From Cnuella takakiae (GTDB lineage Bacteria; Bacteroidota; Bacteroidia; Chitinophagales; Chitinophagaceae), in NCBI RefSeq assembly GCF_001953305.1, contig NZ_MTFE01000010.1, positions 4,021,008 through 4,069,620 on the forward strand: a stretch of 48,613 nucleotides of DNA, read 5' to 3'. This document shows, piece after piece, positions 7,332 through 16,491 of the stretch. The position numbers and the translations under genes are program-made. Each line of letters begins with the position of its first letter. Position 1 is the first letter of the stretch. The notes under the pieces were generated by a model, which had not been told where the DNA came from, did not search any database, and saw nothing but the letters and a program-made list of their open reading frames with translations.

Positions 7332-10196
7332 ATGAGCTTTTTGGAAAGACAAGCAACGGAGTTTCAGCGCCGGCATATTGGTCCCGATGAATCGCAGATG
7401 CAGGAAATGCTCCGCGTGATTGGTGTATCAAGCCTCGAGGAACTGATCGACAGCACCGTACCCGCAGAGATCCGGATGAACAAGAGCCTCGACCTGCCTG
7501 CTCCCATGAGCGAGTTCGAGTACCTCCAGCACATCAAGGAAGTTTCGCTGGAGAACAAGGTGTTTAAAAATTACATCGGCCAGGGTTATTACGATACCAT
7601 CACGCCCAGCGTGATCCTGCGCAACATCTTCGAGAATCCAGGTTGGTATACGCAGTATACGCCCTACCAGGCCGAGATCGCCCAGGGCCGACTGGAAAGC
7701 CTGCTGAATTATCAAACCATGGTAAGCGACCTCACCGCGCTGCCTATTGCCAACGCATCCCTCCTGGATGAAGGCACTGCCGCCGCCGAGGCCATGGCCA
7801 TGTTCTTCTCTTTCCTCAACAAGAGCGAAAACATCACCCGTCCCAAATTCTTTGTGGACCATGATACGTTCCCCCAAACCAAGGACCTGCTGGTAACCCG
7901 CGGCACACCGCTGGGCATCGAACTGGTATTTGGCGACTACCGCCAGGCGCAGTTGGATGAAACCTATTTTGGTGCGCTGGTGCAATACCCCAACGACAAA
8001 GGCTCTATCGAAGACTATCGTGGCTTTGTACAAAGTGTACACGCAGTAGGTGCCTATATTGCCATGGCTACCGACCTGCTGGCGCTTACCCTCATCACGC
8101 CTCCCGGTGAGCTGGGTGCCGATGTGGCTTTTGGTTCGGCACAACGCTTTGGTGTGCCCCTGGGTTACGGTGGTCCGCACGCTGCTTTCTTTGCAGCCAA
8201 AGACGAATTCAAACGCAACATGCCTGGCCGCATCATTGGGGTGAGCATCGATGCACAGGGCAACCGCTGCCTGCGCATGGCGCTGCAAACCCGCGAGCAA
8301 CACATCAAGCGTGAGAAAGCCACTTCCAACATCTGTACCGCGCAGGCACTGCTGGCCAATATGGCTGCCATGTATGCCGTGTTCCATGGTCCCGATGGCT
8401 TAATTAATATTGCCAAGCGCATTGCCCTGCTGGCGCAAACCCTTGCCAACAAGGTGAGTGAACTGGGCTTTGAAGTAGTGCATAACAACTTCTTTGATAC
8501 TGTGGTGATCAAGGTTGATGATGTGACACCGTTCCGCCAAAAGGCAGAGCGCCAGCACCTCAACTTCCGTTTTTACGACAACCAGCACATTGGCATTGCC
8601 ATCGATGAAACCACGGCTACAACCGATCTCTTCGATGTAATCAATTCGTTTGTAAACGATGTAGACCCCGTGGCTTTCCAGATCGAGCACAATGCTACGC
8701 TGGAACATATTCCTTCTGCGTTGACCCGTACGTCGGAGTTCCTTACGCACCCGGTGTTTAACAGCCACCACAGCGAAACGCAGATGATGCGTTATATCAA
8801 AATGCTGGAGAACAAAGACCTGTCGCTGAACCACAGCATGATCTCTTTGGGTTCCTGCACCATGAAGCTGAACGCCGCTTCTGAAATGATTCCCCTGAGC
8901 TGGAGCCATTGGGCTAAAATCCATCCCTTTGCTCCCAAGGAGCAGGCCGGTGGTTACCAGTACATGGTAAAGGAACTGAGTCGCTACCTCTGCGAGATCA
9001 CTGCTTTCGATGCCTGCAGCATGCAACCCAACAGCGGTGCGCAGGGCGAATACGCCGGCCTGCTGGCCATCAAAGGCTACCACGAAAGCCGTGGTAACCA
9101 CCACCGCAACGTGATGCTGATTCCCATTTCGGCACACGGCACCAATCCTGCATCGGCGGTAATGGCAGGTATGAAAGTCGTAGTAGTAAAAGCACTGGAG
9201 AATGGTTATATCGACGTTGAAGACCTGAAGGCAAAAGCCGAGCAGCACTCCGCCAACCTTTCGGGTATTATGATCACCTACCCCAGCACCTATGGTGTGT
9301 ATGAAGAAACCGTGAAAGATATCACGGCCATCATCCACGAGCATGGCGGACAGGTATATATGGATGGCGCCAACATGAACGCACAGGTTGGTTTGACTGC
9401 GCCTGGTTTGATCGGTGCTGATGTTTGCCACCTCAACCTGCACAAGACCTTTGCTATCCCGCACGGCGGTGGTGGTCCCGGCATGGGCCCCATCTGTGTG
9501 AAAGAGCACCTCGCTCCTTTCCTCCCCGGTCATGTGAACGAAGGCAATACCGGTTCGGTATCGGCAGCCCCCTTTGGCTCCGCATCCATCCTCCTGATCT
9601 CCTATGCCTACATCCGTATGCTGGGTCCTGATGGTGTTCGCAAGGCTACCGAGTATGCGATCCTCAACGCCAACTATATGCGTGCCCGCTTGAAAGATCA
9701 ATTCGATATCCTGTACACCAACCATAACGGCGAGTGTGCACACGAGTTCATCGTAGACCTGCGTCCCTTTAAGAAGAGCGCAGAAATCGAGGCAGAAGAT
9801 GTGGCCAAGCGCCTGCAGGACTATGGCTTCCATGCGCCTACCATGAGCTTCCCTGTACCAGGCACCATCATGATTGAGCCTACAGAGAGCGAAGACAAGG
9901 AAGAACTGGACCGCTTCTGCGATGCCATGCTGAGCATCCGCCGCGAGATTGCGATGATTGAGGAAGGTGCACTCGACCGCAAGGACAACCCGCTGAAGAA
10001 TGCACCGCATACACAGTTCCAGGTGTGCAGCGACGAGTGGCACAAACCTTACAGCCGCGAACTGGCAGCATTCCCCCTGCCTTACGTTAAGCTGAATAAG
10101 TTCTGGCCTTCGGTTAACCGGGTAAACAACACTTATGGCGATCGCAACCTGCAGTGTACCTGCGAGCCGGTGAGCGCTTACGCTGAGGAATCTTAA
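7332..10196 (+). CDS. gcvP: Glycine dehydrogenase (decarboxylating), P protein of glycine cleavage
   Basis: 954 residues from the ATG at 7332 ([18 protein letters not shown]), the usual start of full-length GcvP; the in-frame GTG at 7281 lies upstream of the promoter. The protein is the fused, single-chain form with N- and C-terminal halves rather than split GcvPA/GcvPB. The PLP-binding lysine is K705 in [18 protein letters not shown], and the family signatures [11 protein letters not shown] and [13 protein letters not shown] are intact. It decarboxylates glycine and passes the aminomethyl group to the lipoyl H protein. The T and H protein genes are not in the window, so the system is dispersed. 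A strong terminator follows at 10256. Confidence 0.98.
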   Translation: MSFLERQATEFQRRHIGPDESQMQEMLRVIGVSSLEELIDSTVPAEIRMNKSLDLPAPMSEFEYLQHIKEVSLENKVFKNYIGQGYYDTITPSVILRNIFENPGWYTQYTPYQAEIAQGRLESLLNYQTMVSDLTALPIANASLLDEGTAAAEAMAMFFSFLNKSENITRPKFFVDHDTFPQTKDLLVTRGTPLGIELVFGDYRQAQLDETYFGALVQYPNDKGSIEDYRGFVQSVHAVGAYIAMATDLLALTLITPPGELGADVAFGSAQRFGVPLGYGGPHAAFFAAKDEFKRNMPGRIIGVSIDAQGNRCLRMALQTREQHIKREKATSNICTAQALLANMAAMYAVFHGPDGLINIAKRIALLAQTLANKVSELGFEVVHNNFFDTVVIKVDDVTPFRQKAERQHLNFRFYDNQHIGIAIDETTATTDLFDVINSFVNDVDPVAFQIEHNATLEHIPSALTRTSEFLTHPVFNSHHSETQMMRYIKMLENKDLSLNHSMISLGSCTMKLNAASEMIPLSWSHWAKIHPFAPKEQAGGYQYMVKELSRYLCEITAFDACSMQPNSGAQGEYAGLLAIKGYHESRGNHHRNVMLIPISAHGTNPASAVMAGMKVVVVKALENGYIDVEDLKAKAEQHSANLSGIMITYPSTYGVYEETVKDITAIIHEHGGQVYMDGANMNAQVGLTAPGLIGADVCHLNLHKTFAIPHGGGGPGMGPICVKEHLAPFLPGHVNEGNTGSVSAAPFGSASILLISYAYIRMLGPDGVRKATEYAILNANYMRARLKDQFDILYTNHNGECAHEFIVDLRPFKKSAEIEAEDVAKRLQDYGFHAPTMSFPVPGTIMIEPTESEDKEELDRFCDAMLSIRREIAMIEEGALDRKDNPLKNAPHTQFQVCSDEWHKPYSRELAAFPLPYVKLNKFWPSVNRVNNTYGDRNLQCTCEPVSAYAEES

Positions 10197-10255
10197 AGGA
10201 GCCTAAACCCGGAGTGCACAAAGCCCTTCAGGTTTTATATAAGAACACAAATCAA

Positions 10256-10292
10256 AACAATAGCCCCGCATCTGCCGGGGCTATTGTTTTAC
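10256..10292 (+). terminator. Intrinsic terminator after gcvP
   Basis: Perfect 13-bp stem AACAATAGCCCCG/CGGGGCTATTGTT with a 7-nt loop and a T tail. Confidence 0.9.
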
Positions 10293-10439
10293 CGCAAGGC
10301 AACAGCCGCGATATTTATACTACACCTTCATAAACAAAAACAGGCTACATTTATACGTAAAAATACCTATCCAAACCAAGTATTAACCACATGCTTCTTT
10401 ACACCGCCCTAACCTACATTCGTGCTACAATACTTAACC

Positions 10440-10778
10440 ATGACCGTAAACACCACAATGCATAACATCGACCTCTGGGAAGCCTGGGTTGATATAGAAC
10501 ATACCACCGAATCTACCACTGCAACCCTATATGTTATTGGCGAGATCTGCGTTAACAATACCATGCTGGAGCCCCGGTTCGAAAAGCTCCAAGACCAGTC
10601 CACTAATGGCCGCCTTTTTCTTGAAATTGTTCCCAACATCCTCTGCGAAAACGGGCTGGAAACAGAAATTCTTTATTCCGAAAAACTGGATCACCCGCAT
10701 CAATACAATGCCATTACCATCATGGTGCACGGCGAAGTAATGTTTGAGATCAATGACCTGGAGTTTCTATACGGGTAA
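10440..10778 (+). CDS. Hypothetical protein, 112 residues
   Basis: No family recognised. The frame can open at TTG 10422, ATG 10440 or ATG 10458; I chose 10440 because a -7-like box (TACATTCG, about 10413-10420) ends about 20 nt before it. The protein is acidic and has no signal peptide or membrane helix, with beta-rich segments (ATLYVIGEICVNN, AITIMVHGEVMFEI), so a small cytoplasmic beta fold is likely. It contains two cysteines (in EICV and ILCENG). The gene converges with the EcsC-like gene 39 nt downstream; no clear terminator separates them. Confidence 0.65.
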   Translation: MTVNTTMHNIDLWEAWVDIEHTTESTTATLYVIGEICVNNTMLEPRFEKLQDQSTNGRLFLEIVPNILCENGLETEILYSEKLDHPHQYNAITIMVHGEVMFEINDLEFLYG

Positions 10779-10817
10779 AACCAGTTTACAGCTGCATGTG
10801 CGCATGGTTCACGCCGT

Positions 10818-11537
10818 TTAAGCCTGCGGTAGCAGCCGCATCCGGTAGGCGTTCCTGGCCGTGTCTCCCAACTGCCGGAGCAAACGGTAGTTGACTACCA
10901 CACCCACAACTGCTCCAATTCCCGGTACCAGTTGCGCCATCTTTGCCAGGTCAATATAATCCCGGTACTCCTGCTGAAATGAACGCCAGTCAAAGGCATG
11001 TACATCCTCCGGAAGCGTTGTTTTCTTTTGATCCCAATCCCTCATTTTTTCAAATACCAGCTTCCGGTGTTGCTGGCTGCTGAATGCCAGCTCAAAAATG
11101 TGCAGGAGGTAAACCCTTTCGCGGTAGTCCGATGCATCGAAGCCGTACATGCCTGCGATATCAAAAAGCATCTTCAGTTTAAAACCCAATAGCAGGGGAA
11201 AATCGGCTAGCCCAAGCAGGATGCCCCCTGCCCCGGTAATGCCACCTTCGGTGGCTGCTGCCGTCTGGTAAAATTTGATCCGTTGCTCCACCAGCATTTC
11301 CCGCTCTGTAAGGGATGAGGGCGGTGGATAGGTTTTGCCAATATACCCGGCTCCAAACAGTACACCCCGCACCATTTGCTTGATGGCAGTAGTAACTGCT
11401 TTATGTACCTGCTCCGGAATGATCCGGTTGATACGGTTTTGAACCGCCTTGCTGAGGTAACCGGCAACAGACGGCCTCCGGGTCATTTTCTTTTCCCAAA
11501 GGCGCAATTCCTCGATGATGGCTGGATCGTAGATCAT
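10818..11537 (-). CDS. EcsC family protein
   Basis: 239 residues. The EcsC domain fills most of the length: glycine-rich hydrophobic segments (GGITGAGGILLGLADFPLLL, about 97-116; PGIGAVVGVVVNYRLL, about 208-223) flank a charged helical region with YRERVYLLHIFELAFS. The domain is named after EcsC of the Bacillus Ecs transporter operon, but stand-alone copies are common and their role is unknown. It is probably membrane-associated. It is divergent from the chitinase gene with a 90-nt gap. No ABC transporter genes are adjacent, so a transporter role has no support here. Confidence 0.85.
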   Translation of the reverse strand: MIYDPAIIEELRLWEKKMTRRPSVAGYLSKAVQNRINRIIPEQVHKAVTTAIKQMVRGVLFGAGYIGKTYPPPSSLTEREMLVEQRIKFYQTAAATEGGITGAGGILLGLADFPLLLGFKLKMLFDIAGMYGFDASDYRERVYLLHIFELAFSSQQHRKLVFEKMRDWDQKKTTLPEDVHAFDWRSFQQEYRDYIDLAKMAQLVPGIGAVVGVVVNYRLLRQLGDTARNAYRMRLLPQA

Positions 11538-11627
11538 AGCGGTGACAAGTTAAAACTAAATGCCGCGATACAGGTGTTGGGTCAATGCCATAATTGTTCT
11601 TACTTCAATCAGTAAAACCCAGCCACT

Positions 11628-12707
11628 ATGCGTTCAATCAGTTTGCTATTCTCTTTGCTTTTGTTTACCCTGCAAGGTATGGCGCAGCAAGCCAGCAAGG
11701 TCAGGCCTTTTGTTATCTCCTATTATTCCGGAACTGCGGAGCGGCTGGACAGTTTTGATGTACGGCAAATGACCCATCTTATTTATTGCTTTGGTCATGT
11801 GCAGGGCAACCGTTTTCACCTGTCCTCGCGTAAAGACACCCTGTTGATTCAAAAGATGGTAAGCCTGAAAAAAAAGAACACACAATTGAAAGTGCTGCTG
11901 TCGCTTGGCGGCTGGGGCGGCTGTGCGCCCTGCTCCGATGTGTTTGGCACCGATGCCGGCCGAAAGGCATTTGCCCGTTCTGTAAAAGAAATGAACAGCT
12001 ACCTCAAAACCGATGGCATTGACCTGGACTGGGAATACCCGGCCATTGAAGGCTATCCTGGTCACACGTTCAAGCCTGAAGACCGGAACAATTTCACCGA
12101 ACTGGTAAAAGACTTGCGCCGCGAACTGGGCGCAAACGCTACCATCACCTTTGCCGCAGGCGGCTTTCAGAAATTTTTGGATGAATCGGTTGACTGGCAG
12201 GCAGTGATGCCCCTGGTAAGTTTTGTAAACATGATGACCTACGACCTGGTGAGTGGTTTTTCTACCGTCACCGGCCATCATACACCCTTGTACAGCACAA
12301 CGGAAAATAAAGAGTCTGCCGACCATGCCATTCAGTACCTTCTTGGCAAAGGCGTACCAGCCAGTAAGATCGTGCTGGGTGCTGCATTTTATGCCCGTGT
12401 TTGGGAAAACGTAGCGGATGTAAATAACGGTTTGTATCAATCCGGCAAGTTCAAAGCCTTTGTGCCTTACCGCACCTTTGGAAAAGAACTGGCAGGCTAT
12501 ACCACCTATTGGGACAGTACAGCAAAAGCACCCTATGCTTACAACCGCGATCAGAAACTGTACGCCACCTTTGACGACAAACGCAGCATTGCCCTAAAAA
12601 CACGTTATGTACAGGAACACAACCTTGGTGGCATCATGTACTGGGAGCTGGGGCTGGATGAATACCGCAACGGGTTGTTGCAAACCATCAATGAAAACCT
12701 GAAGTGA
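11628..12707 (+). CDS. Secreted GH18 family glycoside hydrolase (chitinase-type)
   Basis: 359 residues. Signal peptide at residues 1-20 (hydrophobic core, ending GMAQ). The GH18 catalytic signature DGIDLDWEYP is intact, with D129-D132-D134-E136 forming the DxxDxDxE motif; E136 is the expected acid/base. SLGGWGG (residues 92-98) is the second family motif, and MTYDLVSGF and the C-terminal GGIMYWELGLDE are the usual substrate-site segments. GH18 enzymes use a substrate-assisted mechanism on beta-1,4-GlcNAc polymers; chitin or peptidoglycan-like glycans are both possible. There is no carbohydrate-binding module and no T9SS tail, so it is probably periplasmic. The gene ends inside a large inverted repeat (12705-12800). 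Confidence 0.93.
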   Translation: MRSISLLFSLLLFTLQGMAQQASKVRPFVISYYSGTAERLDSFDVRQMTHLIYCFGHVQGNRFHLSSRKDTLLIQKMVSLKKKNTQLKVLLSLGGWGGCAPCSDVFGTDAGRKAFARSVKEMNSYLKTDGIDLDWEYPAIEGYPGHTFKPEDRNNFTELVKDLRRELGANATITFAAGGFQKFLDESVDWQAVMPLVSFVNMMTYDLVSGFSTVTGHHTPLYSTTENKESADHAIQYLLGKGVPASKIVLGAAFYARVWENVADVNNGLYQSGKFKAFVPYRTFGKELAGYTTYWDSTAKAPYAYNRDQKLYATFDDKRSIALKTRYVQEHNLGGIMYWELGLDEYRNGLLQTINENLK

Positions 12708-12800
12708 TTTCGGATGTGTGATTTCGGATTTCGGTAATTAACTACAGTTGTAAACAAACTGTTGTAGTACAGATTCCGAAATCTGAAATCCCACATCTTA
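12705..12800. repeat. Inverted GATTTCGG repeat between convergent genes (family F)
   Basis: Arms at 12713-12734 and 12776-12797 are 22 nt each and complementary with two mismatches (words GATTTCGGATTTCGG and CCGAAATCTGAAATC). Between them a shorter pair, ACTACA/TGTAGT, could extend the cruciform. It sits exactly between the convergent chitinase and HMA genes and may act as a bidirectional terminator. Confidence 0.75.
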
Positions 12801-12806
12801 CATCCC

Positions 12807-13043
12807 CTACCTGCTTTGTGGTGCCATGGTAAACTCAGCCTCGTAACCTTTTTCCCGCAACAGGTGTTTTACCATATCAGGAGTCAGTTTCTGGGTTTCC
12901 ACTACCAGCACCTTTTCAGGACTTTGCAGGTCCACTTCCCAGCGGTCTATTTCGTTGTTTTGCTGCAATGCATCCAGTCCGGGCTTAATGGTATCTACAC
13001 AACCGGAACATTTAAGGTTGGTTTTAAAATGATAAGTACTCAT
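12807..13043 (-). CDS. Heavy-metal-associated (HMA) domain protein, copper-chaperone-like
   Basis: 78 residues, a single HMA domain of ferredoxin-like fold. The metal site is KCSGC (C12 and C15, CxxC). The usual MT preceding the cysteines is replaced by LK, so this is a divergent member; the copper preference (Cu(I)) is inferred from the family. The C-terminal half, VKHLLREKGYEAEF, is the typical second helix and strand. It probably delivers or binds metal in the cytoplasm. No P-type ATPase or other metal gene is adjacent. It is transcribed towards the chitinase gene. Confidence 0.88.
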   Translation of the reverse strand: MSTYHFKTNLKCSGCVDTIKPGLDALQQNNEIDRWEVDLQSPEKVLVVETQKLTPDMVKHLLREKGYEAEFTMAPQSR

Positions 13044-13150
13044 GGGTAATTTGCTTTAATCGGTAGTGGATAGTCCAAAGGTTGTTCCAATATTGCAAGG
13101 CCGTAGCTTGTAGCCAGCAATTAATGGACAGCAGCAAAACCTAAAATCAA

Positions 13151-13180
13151 ATTGGTAATATTCATTTTCCCTTACCTTCG
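13151..13180 (+). promoter_or_regulatory. Promoter of the SAM riboswitch-hom transcript
   Basis: -7 box TACCTTCG (13173-13180) and TTG (13151-13153) with a 19-nt spacer. The predicted start near 13185-13187 is about 15 nt before the riboswitch P1 stem. Confidence 0.65.
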
Positions 13181-13198
13181 CACCAGTTCTTACAAAAT

Positions 13199-13305
13199 CG
13201 CTTATCAAGAAAGGCTGAGGGAAATGGCCCACAGACGCCTTGACAACCTGTCCCGTTACAAACGGGGTAAGGTGCCAATACCATCCCGTAATGGGAACGA
13301 TAAGT
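13199..13305 (+). promoter_or_regulatory. SAM-I (S-box) riboswitch
   Basis: The aptamer is recognisable element by element. P1 is CTTATC (13201-13206) with GATAAG (13299-13304). The conserved GAAAGGCTGAGGGA follows P1, and P2 is closed by GGC/GCC with the pseudoknot loop. Next come GACAACC, a P3 hairpin TCCCG/CGGG, the conserved GGTGCCAATACCATCC, and P4 TCCC-gtaat-GGGA. It binds S-adenosylmethionine and, with the terminator at 13339, should switch off homoserine dehydrogenase when SAM is plentiful. The frames across this stretch are not genes. Confidence 0.93.
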
Positions 13306-13338
13306 CAGATCCTGCTGTTTTCTATACCTCATTATACG

Positions 13339-13373
13339 AATAGCGCTTCTGACACCGGAAGCGCTATTTTTTT
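13339..13373 (+). terminator. Riboswitch-controlled intrinsic terminator
   Basis: Perfect 11-bp stem AATAGCGCTTC/GAAGCGCTATT, 8-nt loop, then seven or more T. It lies 34 nt after the aptamer and 59 nt before the hom ATG, the usual expression-platform position. Confidence 0.9.
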
Positions 13374-13431
13374 GCCTTTCCTGGTAAGCTACCCCTCAAA
13401 ACCGCGGCTGCGGCCGCACAAAATATCTTTC

Positions 13432-14715
13432 ATGAACACCGCGAATAAACTGACCATCGGTCTTTTTGGTTTTGGCGTAGTAGGCGAAGGCATCTACCAG
13501 GTACTGCAGCAAACGCCATCCTTACAGGCAACCATCAAGAAAATTTGTGTTAAGCATCCCGAAAAGCCCCGCAATGCACCACCTGAACTGTTTACCACCA
13601 ATGGTGACGAACTGCTGAATGATCCCGAGATCAATGTGATTGTGGAGCTGATCAACGACGCGGATGATGCCTACCACATTGTAACCACTGCATTGAAAGG
13701 TCGCAAGGCCGTGGTGAGTGCCAACAAAAAACTAATTGCCCACCACCTGCCCGAATTACTGCAACTACAGAAGCAGTATGATATTCCCTTCCTGTACGAA
13801 GCTGCGGTATGTGGCGCCATTCCTATAATCCGCAACCTGGAAGAATACTACGACAACGACCTGCTGCGCGGCATTTGCGGTATTGTAAACGGCTCCACCA
13901 ACTTTATCCTCACCAAGATACTGGCCGAAAACCTGCCCTATGCCAAAGCATTGCAGCAGGCACAGGACCAGGGTTTTGCAGAAACGGATCCCACGCTGGA
14001 CGTGGAAGGCTACGATGCAGTGAATAAACTCACCATCCTGCTGGCACATGGCTATGGCATTGTTACCCACCCCGACCAGCTCCTGTTCCGTGGCATCAAC
14101 CAGATACATGCATCGGATGCTACTTATGCGGCGGAAAAAGGATTGCAGATTAAGCTTACCGCACAGGCCAAAAAACTGAGCAATGGCAAGGTGGCCACCT
14201 TTGTGTTACCCCAGCTGGTTACCAACCAAAGCAAACTGTTTGATGTACCCAACGAAAACAACGGCGTGGTGATCGAGAGCTCTTTTTCCGATAAGCAGTT
14301 CCTGTATGGAAAAGGCGCAGGGCGCTTCCCTACTGCTTCAGCTGTTTTGAGTGATATTTCCGCGCTGCGCTACCAATACCGCTACGAATACCGCAAACTG
14401 AAGTCGGCACTCCGCACCGAGCTTACGGATGATTTCTACCTCCGCGTGTTTGTAAGCTGTGCCAGCGACAGTGATGTGAGCCGTGAAGATTTTGAATGGA
14501 TCGACGAAGCTTATATCACCAACAAGCGCCAATTCTTTGTTGGCGTGATCCGCTTCGACAAACTGAAAGCTGCCGAATGGCTGCGCAAGCCGCAGGTATC
14601 GTTGCTGGTTTGCCCTGATGGCATTATCGAAGGCATCGAGGAACGCCAGCTTAAAAAGCGAAGCCTTGAACTTGCGGGTGTCAACAGCCTTGCAGGAGCT
14701 TACCTGCTTAATTGA
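13432..14715 (+). CDS. hom: Homoserine dehydrogenase
   Basis: 427 residues from the ATG at 13432. An upstream in-frame extension to 13240 is rejected because it translates the riboswitch and its terminator. NAD(P) binding is at the N-terminus (GLFGFGVVGEGIYQ, about residues 9-22). Catalytic-domain signatures follow: AAVCGAIPIIRNL, GIVNGSTNFILTKI and GFAETDPTLDVEGYDA. The C-terminal region after about 350 is the size of a regulatory ACT-like domain, so allosteric control is possible. The enzyme reduces aspartate semialdehyde to homoserine, the branch point to threonine and methionine. The SAM-I riboswitch upstream ties this copy to methionine supply. It is a stand-alone enzyme, not fused to aspartokinase. 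TATCTTTC directly abuts the ATG. Confidence 0.96.
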   Translation: MNTANKLTIGLFGFGVVGEGIYQVLQQTPSLQATIKKICVKHPEKPRNAPPELFTTNGDELLNDPEINVIVELINDADDAYHIVTTALKGRKAVVSANKKLIAHHLPELLQLQKQYDIPFLYEAAVCGAIPIIRNLEEYYDNDLLRGICGIVNGSTNFILTKILAENLPYAKALQQAQDQGFAETDPTLDVEGYDAVNKLTILLAHGYGIVTHPDQLLFRGINQIHASDATYAAEKGLQIKLTAQAKKLSNGKVATFVLPQLVTNQSKLFDVPNENNGVVIESSFSDKQFLYGKGAGRFPTASAVLSDISALRYQYRYEYRKLKSALRTELTDDFYLRVFVSCASDSDVSREDFEWIDEAYITNKRQFFVGVIRFDKLKAAEWLRKPQVSLLVCPDGIIEGIEERQLKKRSLELAGVNSLAGAYLLN

Positions 14716-14747
14716 TAAATACGGCAGGTAATTGGATTTGCTGAATC

Positions 14748-14825
14748 CACAGGTAACAGACCACAGACGACTGACTTCTTAGTACATCTCCCATTGGCGC
14801 CTGTTGTCCGTCAGCTGTGGTCCAT
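14748..14825. repeat. Inverted CCACAGAC word repeat (family C)
   Basis: The left part (about 14749-14775) contains CCACAGGTAACAGACCACAG and GACTGAC; the right part (about 14803-14825) contains GTCCGTCAGCTGTGGTCCA, its rough complement. The same words recur at 34498-34579. Confidence 0.55.
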
Positions 14826-14871
14826 TTTTACCACCTGCTGCTAAATTGTTATCGGTTTTAGTTGTGTTGTG

Positions 14872-14898
14872 AAAGGAAGGCATTGCCTTCCTTTTTTT
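14872..14898 (+). terminator. Intrinsic terminator
   Basis: Perfect 10-bp stem AAAGGAAGGC/GCCTTCCTTT with a 3-nt loop and a T7 tail. It lies 157 nt after the hom stop, past the family C repeat. Confidence 0.88.
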
Positions 14899-14970
14899 GT
14901 GCGACATCCAGTTTTTCTATTGCAAAAGAGGTATTGGTATGAATGTTTCAAGTAAACTGAAAAACCAATT

Positions 14971-15327
14971 ATGGCAACTCCCGACAATACACCCAACCGC
15001 GGCGAATCGGATCACCTCACGGATAGCCCTCGTGGCGAACAGCAATCTTCCGTGCCTTTTGATTTACCAGACAGTCCTGAAGACCAGGAAAAGTTGAAGC
15101 CCGAAGTAACGACCATTAACCTGCCCGATGTTTCGGACATACCGGGCCAGGAAAATGTAACCGTTCCCCAATTGGGTGAATATGCAGATACCACCATTTC
15201 ATCGGATGATGAAGAAGGCACCCGCATATTTGGCGATGATGCCAACTTCAACGACAGCACTGCGCACACTGCCCGGGGCAACGATGAGGTGGGCCGTGAC
15301 GGCAATACCATTGAAGGCACACCCTAA
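14971..15327 (+). CDS. Acidic, low-complexity hypothetical protein, 118 residues
   Basis: No family recognised. The ATG at 14971 is the first good start. The protein is rich in D, E, S, T, P, G and N, has no hydrophobic core, no cysteine and no membrane helix, and is probably intrinsically disordered in the cytoplasm. A recurrent DD/DE pattern (SSDDEEGTRIFGDD) is visible, as is an N-terminal TPNRGESDHLTDSPRGEQ. Such proteins occur near stress genes in related genomes, but no such neighbour is here, so no role is given. The lytic transglycosylase gene follows after 121 nt. Confidence 0.65.
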   Translation: MATPDNTPNRGESDHLTDSPRGEQQSSVPFDLPDSPEDQEKLKPEVTTINLPDVSDIPGQENVTVPQLGEYADTTISSDDEEGTRIFGDDANFNDSTAHTARGNDEVGRDGNTIEGTP

Positions 15328-15448
15328 AGTTTTTCCAAAACAGCTGGGCTGATGCAGGCGAAGCAATTTTCCTGCATCATTGTTGTGCGGGTAAAGAAAT
15401 AAACCCCTGGGGTAATGCCGCCGAAAGGGTAAAGCAGTTAACTTGAAT

Positions 15449-16381
15449 ATGCAGTCAAAATCGAATCTTATGATGCCCAGCAAACAAACCCTGCTCCATA
15501 TTGCCGCCGGCAGCCTATTGACCCTGGGCCTGCTGGGTGTATTTGCATTTCGCGACGATCAAAAAAAGCTTGGAAACGAAGTGGAGACCCGCTGGCAACC
15601 ACCGGCACTACCGGAGGAAATCAGCTTTGCCGGCGAGGCTGTGCCGCTGGATCGCTGGGATGTACAGGAGCGCTTTGACCGCGAACTGCTGTTCAATTAC
15701 TACAGTCCTGCCAACGTATTGTTTTTGAAAAAACTATCCAACCGCTATTTTCCCATTATTTCCGAAAGGCTGCAGGCCAATGGGGTACCCGATGATTTCA
15801 AATACCTCTGTGTTGCCGAAAGCAACCTGCTCAGTGGCGCTACCTCCCGCTCCGGAGCCAAAGGGTTCTGGCAGTTTATGGATGCCACCGCTCCGGGTTA
15901 TGGGCTTACTGCTAACGACCAGGTAGACGATCGCTCCGATATCATTAAATCCACGGACGCAGCCTGCAAATACCTGAAAGCTGCTTACCAGAAATTTGGT
16001 AGCTGGACGGCAGCTGCTGCATCATACAACTGCGGTATGGGCGGCTATAATGGCCAGGCTACCTACCAGCAAACCACCAACTACTACGACCTCCTGCTGC
16101 CCGAAGAAACCAACCGGTATATTTTCCGGATCCTCACCTTCAAGCACCTGCTGGAGAACTCCGAAAAGCTGGGCTTCAAACTGGAAGAAAAGGACCTGTA
16201 TAAAGAAGTGCCCTACCGCGAAGTGGAAGTAAGCAGTTCTATTCCCAACCTGGCACAGTTTGCCATCGATAATGGCACCACCTTTAAGGTACTGCGCGCC
16301 ATGAACCCCTGGCTTAAAGGACGCTCCCTGACGGTAAGTGGTGGCAAAACCTACAAGATCAAATTGCCCGCAGCAAGTTAA
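15449..16381 (+). CDS. Lytic transglycosylase, SLT-type catalytic domain
   Basis: 310 residues from the ATG at 15449; TTG 15443 and ATG 15470 are alternatives. An N-terminal hydrophobic segment (LLHIAAGSLLTLGLLGVFAF, about 15-34) acts as a signal anchor. The catalytic SLT domain covers about 90-230: E124 in CVAESNLLSGATSRSGAKG is the expected catalytic glutamate, followed by GFWQFMDATAPGYGL and AAASYNCGMGGYNG, the family motifs. It cleaves the MurNAc-GlcNAc bond of peptidoglycan to form 1,6-anhydroMurNAc. The C-terminal 60 residues (VSSSIPNLAQFAIDNGTTFK ending KTYKIKLPA) look like one LysM-type peptidoglycan-binding unit, giving an MltD-like design. Confidence 0.93.
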   Translation: MQSKSNLMMPSKQTLLHIAAGSLLTLGLLGVFAFRDDQKKLGNEVETRWQPPALPEEISFAGEAVPLDRWDVQERFDRELLFNYYSPANVLFLKKLSNRYFPIISERLQANGVPDDFKYLCVAESNLLSGATSRSGAKGFWQFMDATAPGYGLTANDQVDDRSDIIKSTDAACKYLKAAYQKFGSWTAAAASYNCGMGGYNGQATYQQTTNYYDLLLPEETNRYIFRILTFKHLLENSEKLGFKLEEKDLYKEVPYREVEVSSSIPNLAQFAIDNGTTFKVLRAMNPWLKGRSLTVSGGKTYKIKLPAAS

Positions 16382-16393
16382 TACTACAAGGAA

Positions 16394-16482
16394 GTTTGTG
16401 GTTTGTTGTTTGCGGTTCTGGAGCAGGTTTCTCTTCGTACTTTCGAAAAGCATCTATTGACAAAACACCAAACACAAACCAC
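16394..16482. repeat. Inverted TTTGTGGTTTG word repeat around a promoter (family G)
   Basis: The left arm (16394-16417) contains GTTTGTGGTTTGTTGTTTG; the right arm (16461-16482) contains CAAAACACCAAACACAAACC, its rough complement. Between them lies a -7-like TACTTTCG (16438-16445). A single-armed version is at 33070-33098. Confidence 0.6.
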
Positions 16483-16491
16483 ACATCTTTC

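Noticed and set aside
8400-10043. 547-codon minus-strand frame
   Set aside because: Antisense to gcvP; codon bias of the real gene explains the long open frame, and the product has no recognisable domain.
13152-13343. 63-codon open frame before hom
   Set aside because: It lies in the SAM-I aptamer and ends at its terminator; RNA structure explains the conservation.
13240-13431. 64-codon N-terminal extension of homoserine dehydrogenase
   Set aside because: It would translate the riboswitch and terminator; the enzyme's NAD-binding start follows the ATG at 13432.
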